DNA of 64,000 nucleotides from Plectrocnemia conspersa (GCA_009617715.1 VTFK01000192.1:372001-436000), one strand, 5' to 3'. Counted from the first letter of the stretch, positions 34,984-47,565 are shown. Program-made: numbers and translations. The notes: a model not told the origin generated them from the letters alone.

Positions 34984-36314
34984 TAATCGATGACAATCAT
35001 CAGTGAATAATAATAATATATTTTGCTACACCAATCTATGCAAGTTATGATATCACTATTATATTTAAAACGATTATTTTTTATCTTATGTTAGTTACAG
35101 GCATTCTGAGAAATTATCGACAGGTTCCAAGAAAAGGTAGACCCTTTACAGATAACACCTATTGTTCGTTCCATATTCATGCATTTTGTATTTCGTCATT
35201 CCATCGCTGCTCGAAGGTCTGGCTTCTTCCATTTTTTTTGCCAAGCCAGGATCAGACCACAATTTTTTTTACGATTGCCTTCCAATTGGCACCGGGGAGT
35301 CGGTCTGAAGTCACGTAGCTATATATACACACAAAAAAAGAATAATAGTCTACCAGCCAAACCCCCACACATTTGCAAAAAAAGGCACTGTAATTTCACG
35401 CAACCGAATTCATAACAATAATTAGGATATTGGATTTTTTCACAAATGTAATAATCTAATATTATATAAAAGGTTGTTAAAGCGCAAAATAAATACGTAA
35501 TAATTTCAATTTAAAAATATCAATATTTAGTATAACTTTAATTTACTTTTAATTCTTATATATGTAAATAAATATTAAACATATGTATTATTACATGAAC
35601 TTAGCCTCACATAAATTTTATTTAAAGAACATCAAATAATTATTTTCACTGGTAATTAATCTGTATGAGAAATTCGCACAGTATTTTTTTAATTATATTA
35701 ATAATTAATTGTTTTAATGAAAATAATTGCTAAGCGCCTAATCTAAATAGTAACGGTTATAAAACATTATTACTCTTTTTTCATTAACGCTCGTTTGTAT
35801 GAACGATAATACTCATCGTATAATATATTATAACTAAACCTATAAAAATATTTAATTTACTTTTATTTATAATTTTTTATAATATGAAACAATATATTTA
35901 CATCACTAACATACATTTTTTTTTTCATAAATCATAGTGTGTAGGATAAATTTTAGGATTTGTAATTAAATTTCATAATTAAATTCTTTATATCAGGAGT
36001 TTTATTTACCAGCGGCTTACATAACATAAATAAATAAGAATAATTATCTTTATGAGACTTAAAATACCCTGCCCTGTTTATGACGTCTCTTTTAGAGAGT
36101 AAGTTTATTTTTTACTGTATAAAGTATATTAATTAACAGTGAAACAGCGACCATCTTTTAAATAGGCTCTTTGCATCGCTACTTATTATATTAAATCAGA
36201 TATTGATGCATTGATACCGAAAAACAGTTTAATGTTCAGATTAAGAAGTTTATTTGAGAAAAAAGTAAAGGTTAAATTGTAGTTAAAAATAAATATTAAA
36301 TTATATATGCAACC
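34984..36314. other. AT-rich DNA, nothing recognised
   Basis: The frames at 35088-35415 overlap in two registers and show no protein features. The rest is simple AT-rich sequence. Confidence 0.35.
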
Positions 36315-36373
36315 CTTGACATTTTTTTGTCAGGCGATGCGGCCTAAATGATCCATAAGGTAGGAAACCCCTG
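36315..36373 (-). mobile_element. Probable hAT terminus
   Basis: Read on the minus strand from 36373, the sequence is CAGGGGTTTCCTACCTTATG, then GATCATTTAGGCCGCATCGCC. This is the CAGGGGTTCCCAACCT-type end used by many hAT elements. The partner end was not found upstream, and no transposase residue is evident. Partial or decayed copy. Confidence 0.45.
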
Positions 36374-37079
36374 CTTTATATCGTTATACACTTGATAGTT
36401 TTTTTTTTAACATTTTCGAGTCGCGACACAGATTAAGAATATAGATAGTACTGGTATCGCGACTCAAAATGCACAAAAAACTAGTACCTTTGTTAAAATT
36501 GTAGCGAAATTCCACATCACTTTGTGCTTCTATAAGTTGCTCTTGTATTGTAATAACTTATTACTAATATTTAAATCAAAAGATCACTTTTGGATTTAAC
36601 CGATAAAATTAAATTAGTATACATATCTAAAGTTTTTGCTTAGTTTATCAAAGTCAGTGAAATTTATGTTTTTTATCTTGAATAAGTTGATTTAATGTAA
36701 CGAAAGAGAAAGTTTATTTTACCAATTTTAGCATATCTTTGAACTAAGTTATTGTTAATATTATTACGCTTATGTAAGTTATATAATTTAAAAAAAATAT
36801 AAAATAAGCTTCATAAATAATTTAATTTGAGTCAGTAAAGAAAAAAATTGTTTAAGAAATAATTATGAAACTCGCTGAAGCACTTTTTACGTAACGTCCA
36901 TCTGACTTAAAATATTGTATATGCCAATAGTTTGTATTCGAGGTGAAGCAAATTATTAAACATCAAAAAGAGATGATATTTTTAAACCATTAATCTGATT
37001 ATTACGATACCTCTCTTATATGTAATTTTTGCGTATTGACGGGAGGTAAAAAAAAGTAATTTTTAAAGTTAACTTTGTG
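36374..37079. other. AT-rich DNA with a short CGAGTCGCGA inverted pair
   Basis: TTTCGAGTCGCGACAC (36413) and GGTATCGCGACTCAAAA (36453) form a short inverted pair around TCGCGACT. Otherwise nothing. Confidence 0.4.
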
Positions 37080-38430
37080 GTTAAAGGGTCGAAGGGACGA
37101 ATTCGTGTGTGAGTGGCGTGTCTGACCGTCGTCAAGAGTGGTCTCAGAGGTATTCACCCCCAGGAGACCTATCTTGATAGTCCGCCCTATCATAATAACC
37201 AAGCCAGATTTGAACGATTTAGAAAATGCACGAAGAAAATTCGTTTTTTTTTTGCTCCAACTTTGTTCTTAGGTCGAGCGTGATTTCCCATTTTGCTGCT
37301 CTAATGGACACGAGCAAAAGGGAAAGTTTGCGGTTTTCTGTCGAAAATAAATCTCTGGACTAAGAAATAAATATACTTTTACAAAACATTCCTACGGCCA
37401 TCAGAATCGACAACAAAGAAAATTCTAAATCCCCATGTTGTCATAAATAAATTGCTCAGTAAATGTCACAGATTTCAAGCAGTAAATACACTTTTTTTAG
37501 AAATCCATTAACACACGTTTCTACCTACGAGACCCTTATATAAAATCACGGGGCAAAAACTATGCTCTTTCGTATCCATGTCGTGCAGGTATAAAAGTCT
37601 GTTTACGGTCGATAAGAGAAGAAATCCAATAAAAAACACACATCAGAAAAACACTCTATTCGCTTGCATTAATAATTTTCTAAAAAATATATAAGCGAGG
37701 GGATGAAATCTAATATTAAAGCTACCCGAAATCACCCACCCTCACCCCAGCGATAATCAAATCTCCTAATCGGAGATTAAAATAGGGATGTTTGATGAGC
37801 GTTATTAAATTAAATATATGTATGTATATATAATGTAATACACAAAAATCGATTTCTTTTGTATTATAAAAGAGAAATATGCGTTTTCAATAGCCCAGGG
37901 TATTTCCATATTCAATCTCGAACGTATAAAAAAAGACTCCGCCCTTTTTTCACCCAAATTCAAAATGTCAATTTGTGTTTTCTCCGCGTTCGGTATACGT
38001 ATATAGGCAGGTCGACCTTTGAATTTGATCCCTCAGTTATTCATCTTTATTCTTACAAGGGCTCCCTTCGTCCTTCACAGTCCTTTTATTGGGACCACAA
38101 AAAAAAAGAGAATCCACCTGAATCGGTCCTCGGTTTTATTAACAGTAAAGACCTTTTTCTAATCCCTTGCGGAAGACCGTGGCAAGACAACCTGTTATGT
38201 GTGAATGGTAGGGCAAAGAGTGACAGAAATAATATTTATTAATTAAAAAAATATAAATGGCATTGAGTAGCAAAATATTACTATTACACGATTGTATCTC
38301 TGCGTAGGGGCTGCTATAATTTTATTTGTATCTATTAAATCCAGAGGAGTCGAATGATTAAATTAATCAATTAGGCCATTGTAACGCATTAGGGGTAACC
38401 TCATGATGGCCTGATTTTGAAGCAATACAT
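37080..38430. promoter_or_regulatory. Cluster of candidate regulatory islands
   Basis: A series of mixed-composition patches (37080-37200, 37260-37480, 37530-37800, 37860-38230, 38290-38430). Motifs include a TATAAAAG at 37590-37597, AATCTCCTAATCGGAGATT (a 7-bp stem around TAATC, 37761) and a dense homeodomain tract ATTAAATTAATCAATTAG at 38357-38374. The 127-codon plus frame 37859-38242 covers one patch but lacks any recognisable domain. No stop-free continuation or splice pairing supports an exon. Confidence 0.32.
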
Positions 38431-39169
38431 ATAAATAAATTGTTTTTTTTTACAAAAGTCAAAAGATAATAAATACGATTTATTTTAATGAATAAATTAA
38501 TACTATAAGTTTATTTTTAATGACACTGAAAGCATAATTATTAAGTGCAATAAAATTTACATATTTTTTCTAGTATCGTATGTGTTTATATTATGTCATG
38601 TTTTTAGCAATGGAGCTGTGAACATTTAAACAAGCTATGATGATATGCAAGATAAGTGTAAAACTTTAGAAGGGCAGCGTCTGCTTCAAAAAGGTCCACT
38701 TTGCAAAGTTCTATTATATGTATCAACTTCAATTCTGCGTGCGTTAGGTGTTAAAAATGTGTGCTTAATTTATTAAATAATTTAATTTAGTTCCTATTTA
38801 TTCCCAAGTTTCTTTTTATATATTTACATCTAATTCATTAAAACTGGTTTCTTTTTTTCAATGAATATATTATATTATGAATTTCTTTTAATGATACTGA
38901 TTTAAATTTACTAAACTTTACATTCAATGCTTCATTATTATATTGTACTAAATTACTAAACTTAGGTAGAAATATGAGGATCTTGAAATATATTTCCATT
39001 AATTTCCATATTTATTATGTCGTTTTTCTGAGTTGGATTAATTAATTGAATTATTGTTTTCCACATCTTATTTGGATTTTATTTCATCTATCGACTTTAT
39101 TTTTAGCTATTCTTAATGCTTTGTATGTCTATTGTTTTTTATACTATAAAATAAAATGTATTTTTGACG
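38431..39169. other. AT-rich DNA, nothing recognised
   Basis: A/T-rich sequence with no ORF or repeat structure of note. Confidence 0.4.
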
Positions 39170-39870
39170 TCACACTTGCAAGGGCAATCCCAACACGGCA
39201 GTAAAATTTCAAGCGCAGGTGCAAACAGGACAAACAGCAAACTTAGTGCAAAAAAAGTCGATCTTGCATGGGTTTTACTTTTCTTTTGTTACAAAAATAA
39301 TCTGCACAGGAATCTCTTACGCCTCTATCTACATCTCTTCATAATCTGTATATTCATATTAAAATATTTTTCATCAACTTACACAAATATTGTAAAAATA
39401 ATTTAACTCCCCTTTTATCCGTTTGATGCAAATGATCATGGTAATGAACGCGGAAACGTTTCCCTCGGGGTGCTTTATTAAAATATACATAGGAATAAGA
39501 AAAAAACTTTCTCCCGCAATTTATTAATACCTGCCACGTCCGCGAGGACCTTTATTAAAGTACACAACCCCCGTAAATATGCAGGGCCTAATCCCTTTCG
39601 CACACAAATTACGATTCAGTTTTTCCCGTTTATCGTTCCCGTTTTAGCCGGCCTTTCATATTTTCAAATTTGAAAGCCCGACGAGTAATCCCGAAATTGA
39701 CGGGTCTCAGCCCCAACCTTTTTAGATCATTTTTTTACGATCGAAAATTCACCTCTGGCAATATGGTAACCACTCTTCGGGCCAAACAAAGGGACGCGAA
39801 AGGACCGATAACTTCCCGGAGTCCGAACACGTCTGGGTAGCGAAATTACTACCCTTCCCTAACCTTAGTT
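39170..39870. promoter_or_regulatory. Candidate enhancer with POU octamer and three TTTATTA sites
   Basis: An octamer-type ATGCAAAT at 39426-39433 is followed by TTTATTA at 39474, 39520 and 39551, the posterior-Hox/Caudal core, three times within 84 bp. Between them are GGAAACGTTTCC (39451-39462, a 12-bp perfect palindrome) and CCTGCCACGTCCGCGAGG. The stretch is clearly less AT-rich than its flanks and has no ORF beyond 39406. This is among the strongest enhancer-like texts in the window; still inference. Confidence 0.4.
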
Positions 39871-40661
39871 AGGATTCTATTACATCATGCGTTTCTATAT
39901 TTGATTTTTTTTCTCCCCTGCTTATATATATTTATAGTGATACACGCAGTCCGTTGTCGACATTTATTCATCGTTTTGTGTCGAAATGTATAAAAGATCC
40001 ACAATAAGTTTCAATCAGGGAACCCCTTAAATATTTTGAGACCCGAGTATGGATGATTGGATTCCCTTCTATTGATAACTGGAATACATTGTTGAAGAAT
40101 TGAATGTATTTATTGTATTTATTAGGATGAAAAATATTCTATATTACACGCTTGGTAAACTCTGACTCTAAACGATGCACTGTTAAGTATGGTTTGTATA
40201 TTTAATTAACTGATGATATCCATATAATAAAAGACAAACTGATATAATTAATAGTGCAATGACTAATCCATCAACGATATGGTTGTAAATTCTTAAAATA
40301 TGTTTTATAACCAAATTAAAATTCCAAGAAAAAAGTATTTAAATAGATTATATAATATTTTATATCTGGTATTATAAGATTTGCAACATATAATACAAAA
40401 GAAGAATCTAGTTTTTTTAATTAAATGCGATTTAAAATCTAAAGATAATTATTGATATCTTAATCGAATATCGTACATCTTTAGATTAATTGTAATGTAA
40501 AAAATCAATATAAAAGCATATATATTTCCTGCAAGTAATTGCATGTTTTACCTTTATAATTTTGCTTATATTTTATTTGGACACGCTAAGTACATTTTGT
40601 ACATCAATAAAGATACGTATATCTTAAGAAAAGATTATTTTTTTGTATATATTATTTACAT
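39871..40661. other. AT-rich DNA, nothing recognised
   Basis: A TATAAAAG word (39989) occurs, but without an island or downstream ORF it is probably chance. Confidence 0.35.
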
Positions 40662-40794
40662 CAGTGGTCGACAAACTACATTTTAATCTGGCCCGTGAGC
40701 TAAGATTAGATTTTACATTTGAAAACTCTTTAAAATTGCAAAGTATGTATTTTGAATATATAAATAAGAAAAAGAATATATATAAATTCATTAA

Positions 40795-40938
40795 GGGGGG
40801 GGGGGTCCGGGGGGTCTGGACCCCCCCTTGGCAGATCGCAGCCGGTGATTTTATGTTAATTAAATATAAATTAGAAAAATTATCTTGCCTTTTTTCTTGA
40901 CAAACCCCCCCCCTGACAAAATATTGGCTACGCCACTG
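40795..40938 (-). mobile_element. Nested G-rich element ending in TGGCTACGCCACTG
   Basis: On the minus strand it begins CAGTGGCGTAGCCAATATTT (from 40938) followed by a G run, the widespread CAGTGGCGTAGCCA terminus of insect DNA elements. The other side starts with 11 G (40795-40805), TCC, 6 G, TCTGGA and 7 C. The GGGGGGGTCC/GGACCCCCCC parts are complementary and can fold back. No coding content. Confidence 0.65.
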
Positions 40939-41122
40939 ATCATCATTACCAGACTAATTCACAACTCGCAGAAAAGTTGGAAAGTTTAAAATTTAATTTT
41001 TCATTACAACGTATTTTTTTGCTAGAATAAAAAATGAGTGGAGCTTATTTACCGATGGTGAATTAATTGTTTGATTGTTGCAGCCAAATAAATGTGCACA
41101 GGAAAATAAATTTAAATTTAAA

Positions 41123-41200
41123 TATATCAGTCGTTCGGCGAGAACAGTTGCTAAAAGGTTTGAGCACATTGTGAGTAACACCAATAGACAATTAAATTCT
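41123..41200 (+). pseudogene. hAT transposase fragment (second copy)
   Basis: It reads YISRSARTVAKRFEHIVSNT then NRQLNS, the best-preserved stretch of this family here. It differs from the first copy (SIRSSTRKVAKRFEHIVSYI) at several positions. Upstream FTDGELI-like sequence (41050-41070, reading TDGELIV) is broken. Downstream similarity to the first copy continues out of frame. Confidence 0.8.
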
Positions 41201-41625
41201 ATAATTATAAAAAAATCATTGGCTCCAAATTTTTTTCGACCCTCGGCGTTTTAGCTAAATACATTTTTCCAAGGCGCCTTATGTCCAAATTATATTACTT
41301 TGTGAAATGCGAAAGGGTTAGGTAAAAATAGGGATTTTTTTTATAGATGCTTCTGTAAACAGTTAGTTATTTCATCGCACCACATTATGTATTCAAGAAG
41401 TCAATCACTACAGACGAAAATATTAATATTGAAATTAAGAAAACGTTCTCCAAGTAAATTCTGAAGTGAAATGTTTTAAATCCTATGGTGGTAAAAATAT
41501 ACGCGAAACAGGTTGAGGCTTAATTGAAAAAAATATGAGGCTTGTGAAAATGTAAGGTATATATACATTTTGCAAAATATTAAAAACCTAGATTTTTTCA
41601 ATAGTTGCATCATTCTTCTCCTGCT

Positions 41626-42649
41626 ATTCACACACAATACAAGAATCAATGAATAAGAACTTGAAAGTTTGGTTCCACTGCATCACAATGGCATTATGTA
41701 AAGTTACTGCCTCAAGTATTAAAATAGCAAACATGATTGCCAACCTATGTAGATGAGAAGAGTCATAAGAACGATACAAAAAACTTTTGAATATAGCACG
41801 TAGGCAAGGGGGTGAATAATGATGGTTCTTTTTAAAGTTTTTATTTTTTTTTGACCGTCATTATACAGCGAGATCTTTCTTATCTCCATCACGCATCTAC
41901 CGAACATCCCATTAAAGGGTTGCCCAACCAATCTTTCCTCATTCATCACGGACAAAGGCAAGAAGTATTTTAATAGGAGGACGGGTCATTTGAATAATCA
42001 ACGGTTAGTTATATGTTACACCCTCGTTATTTTCGACCTAAAATAATATTATATAACACCTACTTCACACATCTACGTAACAGTGTATTTCAATAGGGTT
42101 GGTTAACGTAGGTAAATTGGTAACATGGGACGCTGATTGAGGGTTCTCAAAAATGACCAACAAAATCTAATAAATTATAAATATTATATAAATATTCAAA
42201 AGAAAGCTAAGTTTCACTAAAAATAATATATAATAAATATATTAAGATACATATACGTGGGTAATTAGAAAATTTAGAGTCCTTCATATTACACACTTTT
42301 TTAGTTATATTCCGGTGCTTTTACCACATTTTGGAAGAGTGAATCTCTAAGTCTTTCTACATAGTAGAACACATAATTATATATATTCTTTTTATGTGGT
42401 TTAGAAACTTAATGCGGTTTGAATAATTTTGACAAATCTGCATTAGATTGCGTTTATGATTGTGCATCTATATTTCCAATAGCTTTCTCATACCTAATTC
42501 ATCGAATAGGATAGCAAATGTTTGTTCATTCATACAAAAGTTCGCAAAATTGAATGATTATTTTTAAAACAAATATTAAAATTGTCGATTCACTTTTACG
42601 GCCAGTGAAAATATGTAAATAGTTTTAGCATAAATTTAAAACACAATGG
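41626..42649. other. AT-rich DNA, nothing recognised
   Basis: The minus frame 41719-41961 (80 codons) has no recognisable features. Other frames are shorter. Confidence 0.35.
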
Positions 42650-43070
42650 ATTCTTACGATGCGTTTATCTAGTTTTTCCAGGTCGTATATGCCGGCATGC
42701 ATATTTTACGATGTCGTTACTGGTCGCTTCTTCATCCCCTCGTTGATCTACCCCATCTCAAGACAAAAAGGGACATTTCCATTATCGGGAATAGCGCAGA
42801 CCGACCCGTTCGGAAAGGAACGTCTTATTCAAAAAGCTTACAATGTAAAATAAAAAGACATACCTAGTTTTACATATCGTCGTGCTTGATACGTCATAAC
42901 TTGATATAATCAAAGGAGCGATTATTCGAAAAGTATCCTTTTACACGCTCCCTTACATCGGAATGGAACTGCTAATGATACGACTTTATGGCTATACTGC
43001 AAAACTACAGTAGATGCTACGTAATCAAAGGGAGGGTTTATGGATCATTACACTCCCCCTACCAATTTAT
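42650..43070. promoter_or_regulatory. Mixed-composition island
   Basis: It includes ATGCCGGCATGCAT (42688), GGTCGCTTCTTCATCCCC and GACCGACCCGTTCGG. A 64-codon plus frame crosses it without recognisable features. Candidate regulatory DNA. Confidence 0.25.
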
Positions 43071-43213
43071 ATATGTGCATGTATGGGAAAATATTTAAAA
43101 TTTCATATATACTATATATATAATATGCATAGGGAGAATGAAACGTTGTATCTTTTCACATCCAGTAAATCTATAATAAGATACTAGGAACATATGTACA
43201 TTAAAAATATCAT

Positions 43214-43268
43214 TGCCATTGAAGACAATGTAAATTTTAAATGCCATTGAAGACAATGTAAATTTTAA
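43214..43268 (+). repeat. Exact 28-bp-period tandem duplication
   Basis: TGCCATTGAAGACAATGTAA with following ATTTTAA (27 bp) occurs at 43214-43240 and again at 43242-43268 with no difference. Identity implies recent slippage or duplication. Confidence 0.9.
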
Positions 43269-43269
43269 C

Positions 43270-44289
43270 AAGTAGCTATACTCGATTTAAAAATCACATT
43301 TTTTCGTCAATATGCAAAATAAATCAATATTTGGTTGTATAAATAACAAAAACTTTGTGATTGCCGAAATTCCAGAAATCACTCATATTTCCGAGCTAAT
43401 TATTGTGCAGCTGTGAACTTTTTCAATTGGTGGTATTGAGTTTTTTATCTATAATATGTACTAAATCAATACGAATAATGTTTAGTTTTAATTCTGTCCT
43501 AAGTATAATTTATTATGGTAGTATTATGCTAGTTTTTGTAATAAAACATCGTACTGATTTAAAGTTTGATAAACTTTATGCTACATTAATTTTTAAATAC
43601 TTTGAATATAGTCTTGATGCATTTTATTGTATGCATAAATATTTATTTACTATTCAAACTAAATTTTTCGATTCTTTATAACTTCACACACAATCACAAT
43701 TTTAGAAAATTAAATTATGTATTAATGTAACGAAAGTTATTATCTATCAAAAACTTATTTAGTGTAAAAGTACGCTTATAGTAAAAATATTTATTTAGAA
43801 AACTTAATCAATCTAAAAATCATATTGGGAATCAAATCATTTTCAAATACTAAATCCGCTTATCATAAAATACTGAACCTGCCAATCCTTTTTTATTACA
43901 CAGTGGACATTATTATAAAAATCTTTTTGGAAAATGGCAGTTTAGCATCTAACGAAATGATCTTCGTTAAATTATACTTTCAGTCTATGAGTAGTAAAAA
44001 CTATACAGTTATTGCATAAGTGTGTGGTAATGATCACATACATATTTTTTAAAGCTAATGGTTATGTCACATTAAAAAAATTTAAAGTTACACTACTGAT
44101 AAGAAATCTTGTTTATTTGACTGTATTATACAATCTCTTAGTTTATAGTTTAAGAGATAATATCAAATCATAATTATGATCTTTGAATGATTCAACAAAT
44201 ATTACAGATTCTCGATCGATCGATTAGCCTTTTTTTAAGCTGTGATGTAAACTATAAGCGCATCGCATAAATCGTCCTTTAATGACTAT
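43270..44289. other. AT-rich DNA sharing a short block with the satellite flank
   Basis: ATACTCGATTTAAAAATCACATTTTTTCG (43279-43307) resembles ATACTCGATTTAGAAATCATATCTTTCG at 50285-50312, just upstream of the satellite pair. The frames 43403-43681 and 43825-44019 are AT-driven and unsupported. Confidence 0.4.
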
Positions 44290-45030
44290 TGCGCACTGTC
44301 GAAAATCACCCCACACAGTGCTTTGTTCGAGTCGAAGGGCCTCACAGCCGAAAAGGGCCCTGTTGCCATGGCGGATAATAAAAATGGTGGATCCTTTGTT
44401 CTCGCCTTGATACCACCGCAGGGCGAGCTACACCGCGACCTGTGCGTATGCAACAGTGCGCAACTGCACCATCGTTATTTTTTTTCACCTTTGTATGTAA
44501 ATATGCGTATACATACATAGGTACATGCCTTTCAATGTCAATCGGTTATCGTATTGCCGATGAAAGAACGTCTTCAGCGCGAGAGTGGTGACAAAGAAAA
44601 GCTCATCGCAAATATAGTTATTTACCGATTTGATAATAGGGTTTACACCTATCGTTATCTCACGCAGTGCTTAGTGCTATTCAAACATATTTATCTAACC
44701 ACACAGACCGAGTCCTATGCATTAACACATCTATTTAAATATGGAGAGTGTGTGTGTGTGTTTGTATGCTTAGATAGAATGGTATGGATATATGTACATA
44801 GGTGTGCCTATGTTCCCAGTTCCTTTGTTTCAAGGTTAGAAGAGTACTCGGTGTAGTGCACCAGGCGAACGAATATATGTATGCACAAATACATACAAAC
44901 TACGAATGGATAGTTCTCTCGCCCGTGTACTGAACACAACCCACGTAGGGTGGAACGCATAGGAAACTCTGTTGCTAGGCAAGACGACGGTCGACGCCTA
45001 AAGCGTTCCAACTCGATTTTCGCGCTTCTT
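44290..45030. promoter_or_regulatory. Candidate regulatory island with GCCATGGCGG
   Basis: GTTGCCATGGCGGATAATAA (44361-44380) contains a Pho/YY1-like GCCAT core and a GATAA site, followed by AAAATGGTGGATCC and CTTTGTTCTC. A GT-rich microsatellite is at 44749-44765. Frames 44323-44520 and 44554-44856 cover the same region without a domain. Regulatory reading is preferred. Confidence 0.32.
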
Positions 45031-45419
45031 CTTTGTTAGGTTTTATTAGTTATAGAATCAAAAAACATATATGGATTTTGCTAATTAACCAATAAATGAT
45101 ATTAAAACACGTTGTCCAATAATTGTAATGTGGTGATTTGTTATGTTTAATATTTCAATAACCAGCTCCAAATAACATTTAGTGTTGAAAAATCATAATA
45201 AAATACACATATTTTACGTAAGAGCACATATTCTAGAAAATTTGACTGAAATGTTTAAAACTTTTTTACACAGTAATATTGACACATGTAAAACGATTAC
45301 CATAAATGTTTCTAAGCTTGTGAAGATAAGCTGAAATAATATTTAAAGTTTGACTGTAAAACGAAACAAAAATATATATGATGAAATAGCAAAATTTCGT
45401 TTAGATTTATGAATGTATA

Positions 45420-45930
45420 TAATGGTTGGCGATGCTGCCGTTTTCGCTAGAGTCAGCGTGACGCGGCAAAGTCTGGTCATTTTAAATACACATCACATCA
45501 ATGTTGTGCTTGCAATGTGTGCCTAAAGTGTCGTTCAGTGATTTGATTGCGAAAGGAGGTACTGCTAATAGAATTCATCGCCAACTTGTATTTAAATTTC
45601 ATTTACCAAAGCACTCAATTTAACTTTAAAAATGTGGCGAAATGTGGTGACCACCAAAAAAGAATATGTTTCTTGAAACTGAATTTTTAACTGTTTTCCA
45701 GCGTTTCTCGGTACTACTTTAGACTTTTTTAAGAAAGATAAGATTGTAATCCCGAAGCGAGATAGTAAGGAGTCTACATTGGCATTCTAGGGCATTCAAC
45801 GGGCATTGTCAGGATTATGCATCATTTCTCCTATTTGAAGATGTTGATCTCACTCGCGTGCCCCTAAATGCCGTGTCGCCGAGGGTCTGTGCCCCTGGAT
45901 AATGCGTGCTTCGTAAAATGTATTCATAGT
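45420..45930. other. GC-richer segment bounded by a short inverted GTTGGCGATG
   Basis: GGTTGGCGATG (45424-45434) and CATCGCCAACTT (45577-45588) are inverted over 9-10 bp around GC-rich sequence (GCGTGACGCGGC). Beyond, TTTTCCAG (45703) and CTCGCGTGCCCC...GCCGAGGGTCTGTGCCCC (45854-45898) add unique sequence. I cannot tell a decayed element from a regulatory island. Confidence 0.3.
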
Positions 45931-47565
45931 AGCGTTTTTTTATATATGTTTAAGTAGTGCTTTTTGTGCTGTATATATTTTAGGTATTGTTTTAGAATTA
46001 ATATAATGTTGAAATTTAAAATAGCTTTAATTGGGTCTCCACGGGCACCTACGATTCCGAAAGGAAATTTGCAATAATGTCGACATGTTAATCTTATAAC
46101 AATTCTGTTGCATCCATAATATATGGATGATAAAGTGAAACATATCTTTCAGATAAAATATTTTCTGGTAAAATATTTCAAGAGTAGGCTTTTTAGTTTT
46201 TAAAATAGGTTAGACAGTGTCATTTGTGTGATAGAAAAGCATTCTATATTTTGCTCGTAGTTCTTGCCAAAATGTTTAAGAATACGAGATGTGAACTACT
46301 TTTGATAAAGTTGACGCCTTATATCCAGACTCCTTGAAATCCTAATAATGGAAGATCATCAATTTCCACTGATAAATATTATAAATCTTTGAAAATAAAA
46401 TTTAAAAATATTTATTAAAAATATAGTAAATCAATTCTAAAACAAAATTCTTAGAAAATATTTTCTGTACTTTATATTTTTACTGTTGGAATATTTTAAA
46501 CCTGTTGATTAATCAACGGATTTCTTAAAAATATTTTCATTGTCCTTTCTTAACGCAATTAGTGTGGTGGCTCATATACATACATATATGTATGTGCATA
46601 TCATTGGCAAAAAAATAGGTAGTTTACCAATATATTTATTTTTTAAATCTTCTGTTGAAACCTGACAGTCGTAAGCCCAATGAGTTACAACGGGGTAGAT
46701 CAGTACCAACTGTGTAAGTCAGATATAATGAATACCCACAATTAGGTTTTAACCACTAAACTCAAAGTCTGGAATCAGTAACATCTATATTAATAATTAT
46801 AATTTATTATGTGTAATATAATTTATAACCAATAGATGTCACTGCAGCTAGGACCGGTTTTTTAATAATAGCGAATTTTTATATGTAGGAAGAAGCATTT
46901 AATTAAATATTATATTAATTAAGTGAAGCAATTTTTTTATTAATACACACTTTTACGGCTAATCATGTATGTATATACATAAATATATTGATAACAAGAA
47001 ATGTTTTTTTTAATTTAGTTAAAAATTTTAGCGGTATCGCCGTACATATGCGGTGGTCGATATTTTTCTGTTTTGAGGTACTCCAGGTAGTTATATTTAC
47101 ATATATAACTGTAAATATAAATGATTTTTATAAAAAATAATAAATTACCATAACAAAAAATATTTTATATTAATTATGTTAAAACTATTGAGAGCCTCTG
47201 AACTGATATAAAAAATAAACTAAACCGAATAATATATAAAAAACATGTTTAATAAATTAATGAAATTTAATAATAGAAAAGTGTTAAAATAAACGTTAAA
47301 AATCACCGATATTTTTCTATAATTTACTATAAATGCAATAATAAATAAATAGCAATAAAAATAATTATAGAAAAATACGTAAAATGAACTCATTCCAATG
47401 TATATTAATTAATTAACAAATGTGTAGAAATTAATTCACTATAGGTTAAAGGTGTATCTAAAATATTCAAAACATTTTTTTATAAATAAATATTCGATAC
47501 TGTTTAAACAGCAGTAAATAATTTGTAGTACTAAAATCTCATTTAAATACCCCATTTATAAAATT
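45931..47565. other. AT-rich DNA, nothing recognised
   Basis: Long AT-rich tract with simple TATATACATA-type words (46576-46600, 46965-46985). No ORF of note. Confidence 0.4.

Larger units (their letters stand above)
40662..41625 (+). mobile_element. Second copy of the GTF2IRD2/ZBED5-like hAT, right end lost
   Basis: The left end CAGTGGTCGACAAACTAC at 40662 matches the hAT terminus type at 24147. Homology to the first copy resumes at 40970 and runs through the transposase region to about 41625 (GAGGCTTAATTGAAAAAAATATGAGGCTTGTGAAAATG and similar blocks in both). The right terminus is not found. An unrelated element is inserted at 40795-40938. Confidence 0.8.

Noticed and set aside
37590..37597. 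TATAAAAG as a promoter (also at 39989)
   Set aside because: Expected by chance in AT-rich DNA; no downstream gene.
37859..38242. 127-codon plus-strand ORF
   Set aside because: No domain and no splice pairing. It covers only part of a mixed-composition island.
45490..45660. THAP or P-element-like coding trace
   Set aside because: A few cysteine-containing codons in one frame are not enough; the expected motif order is absent.
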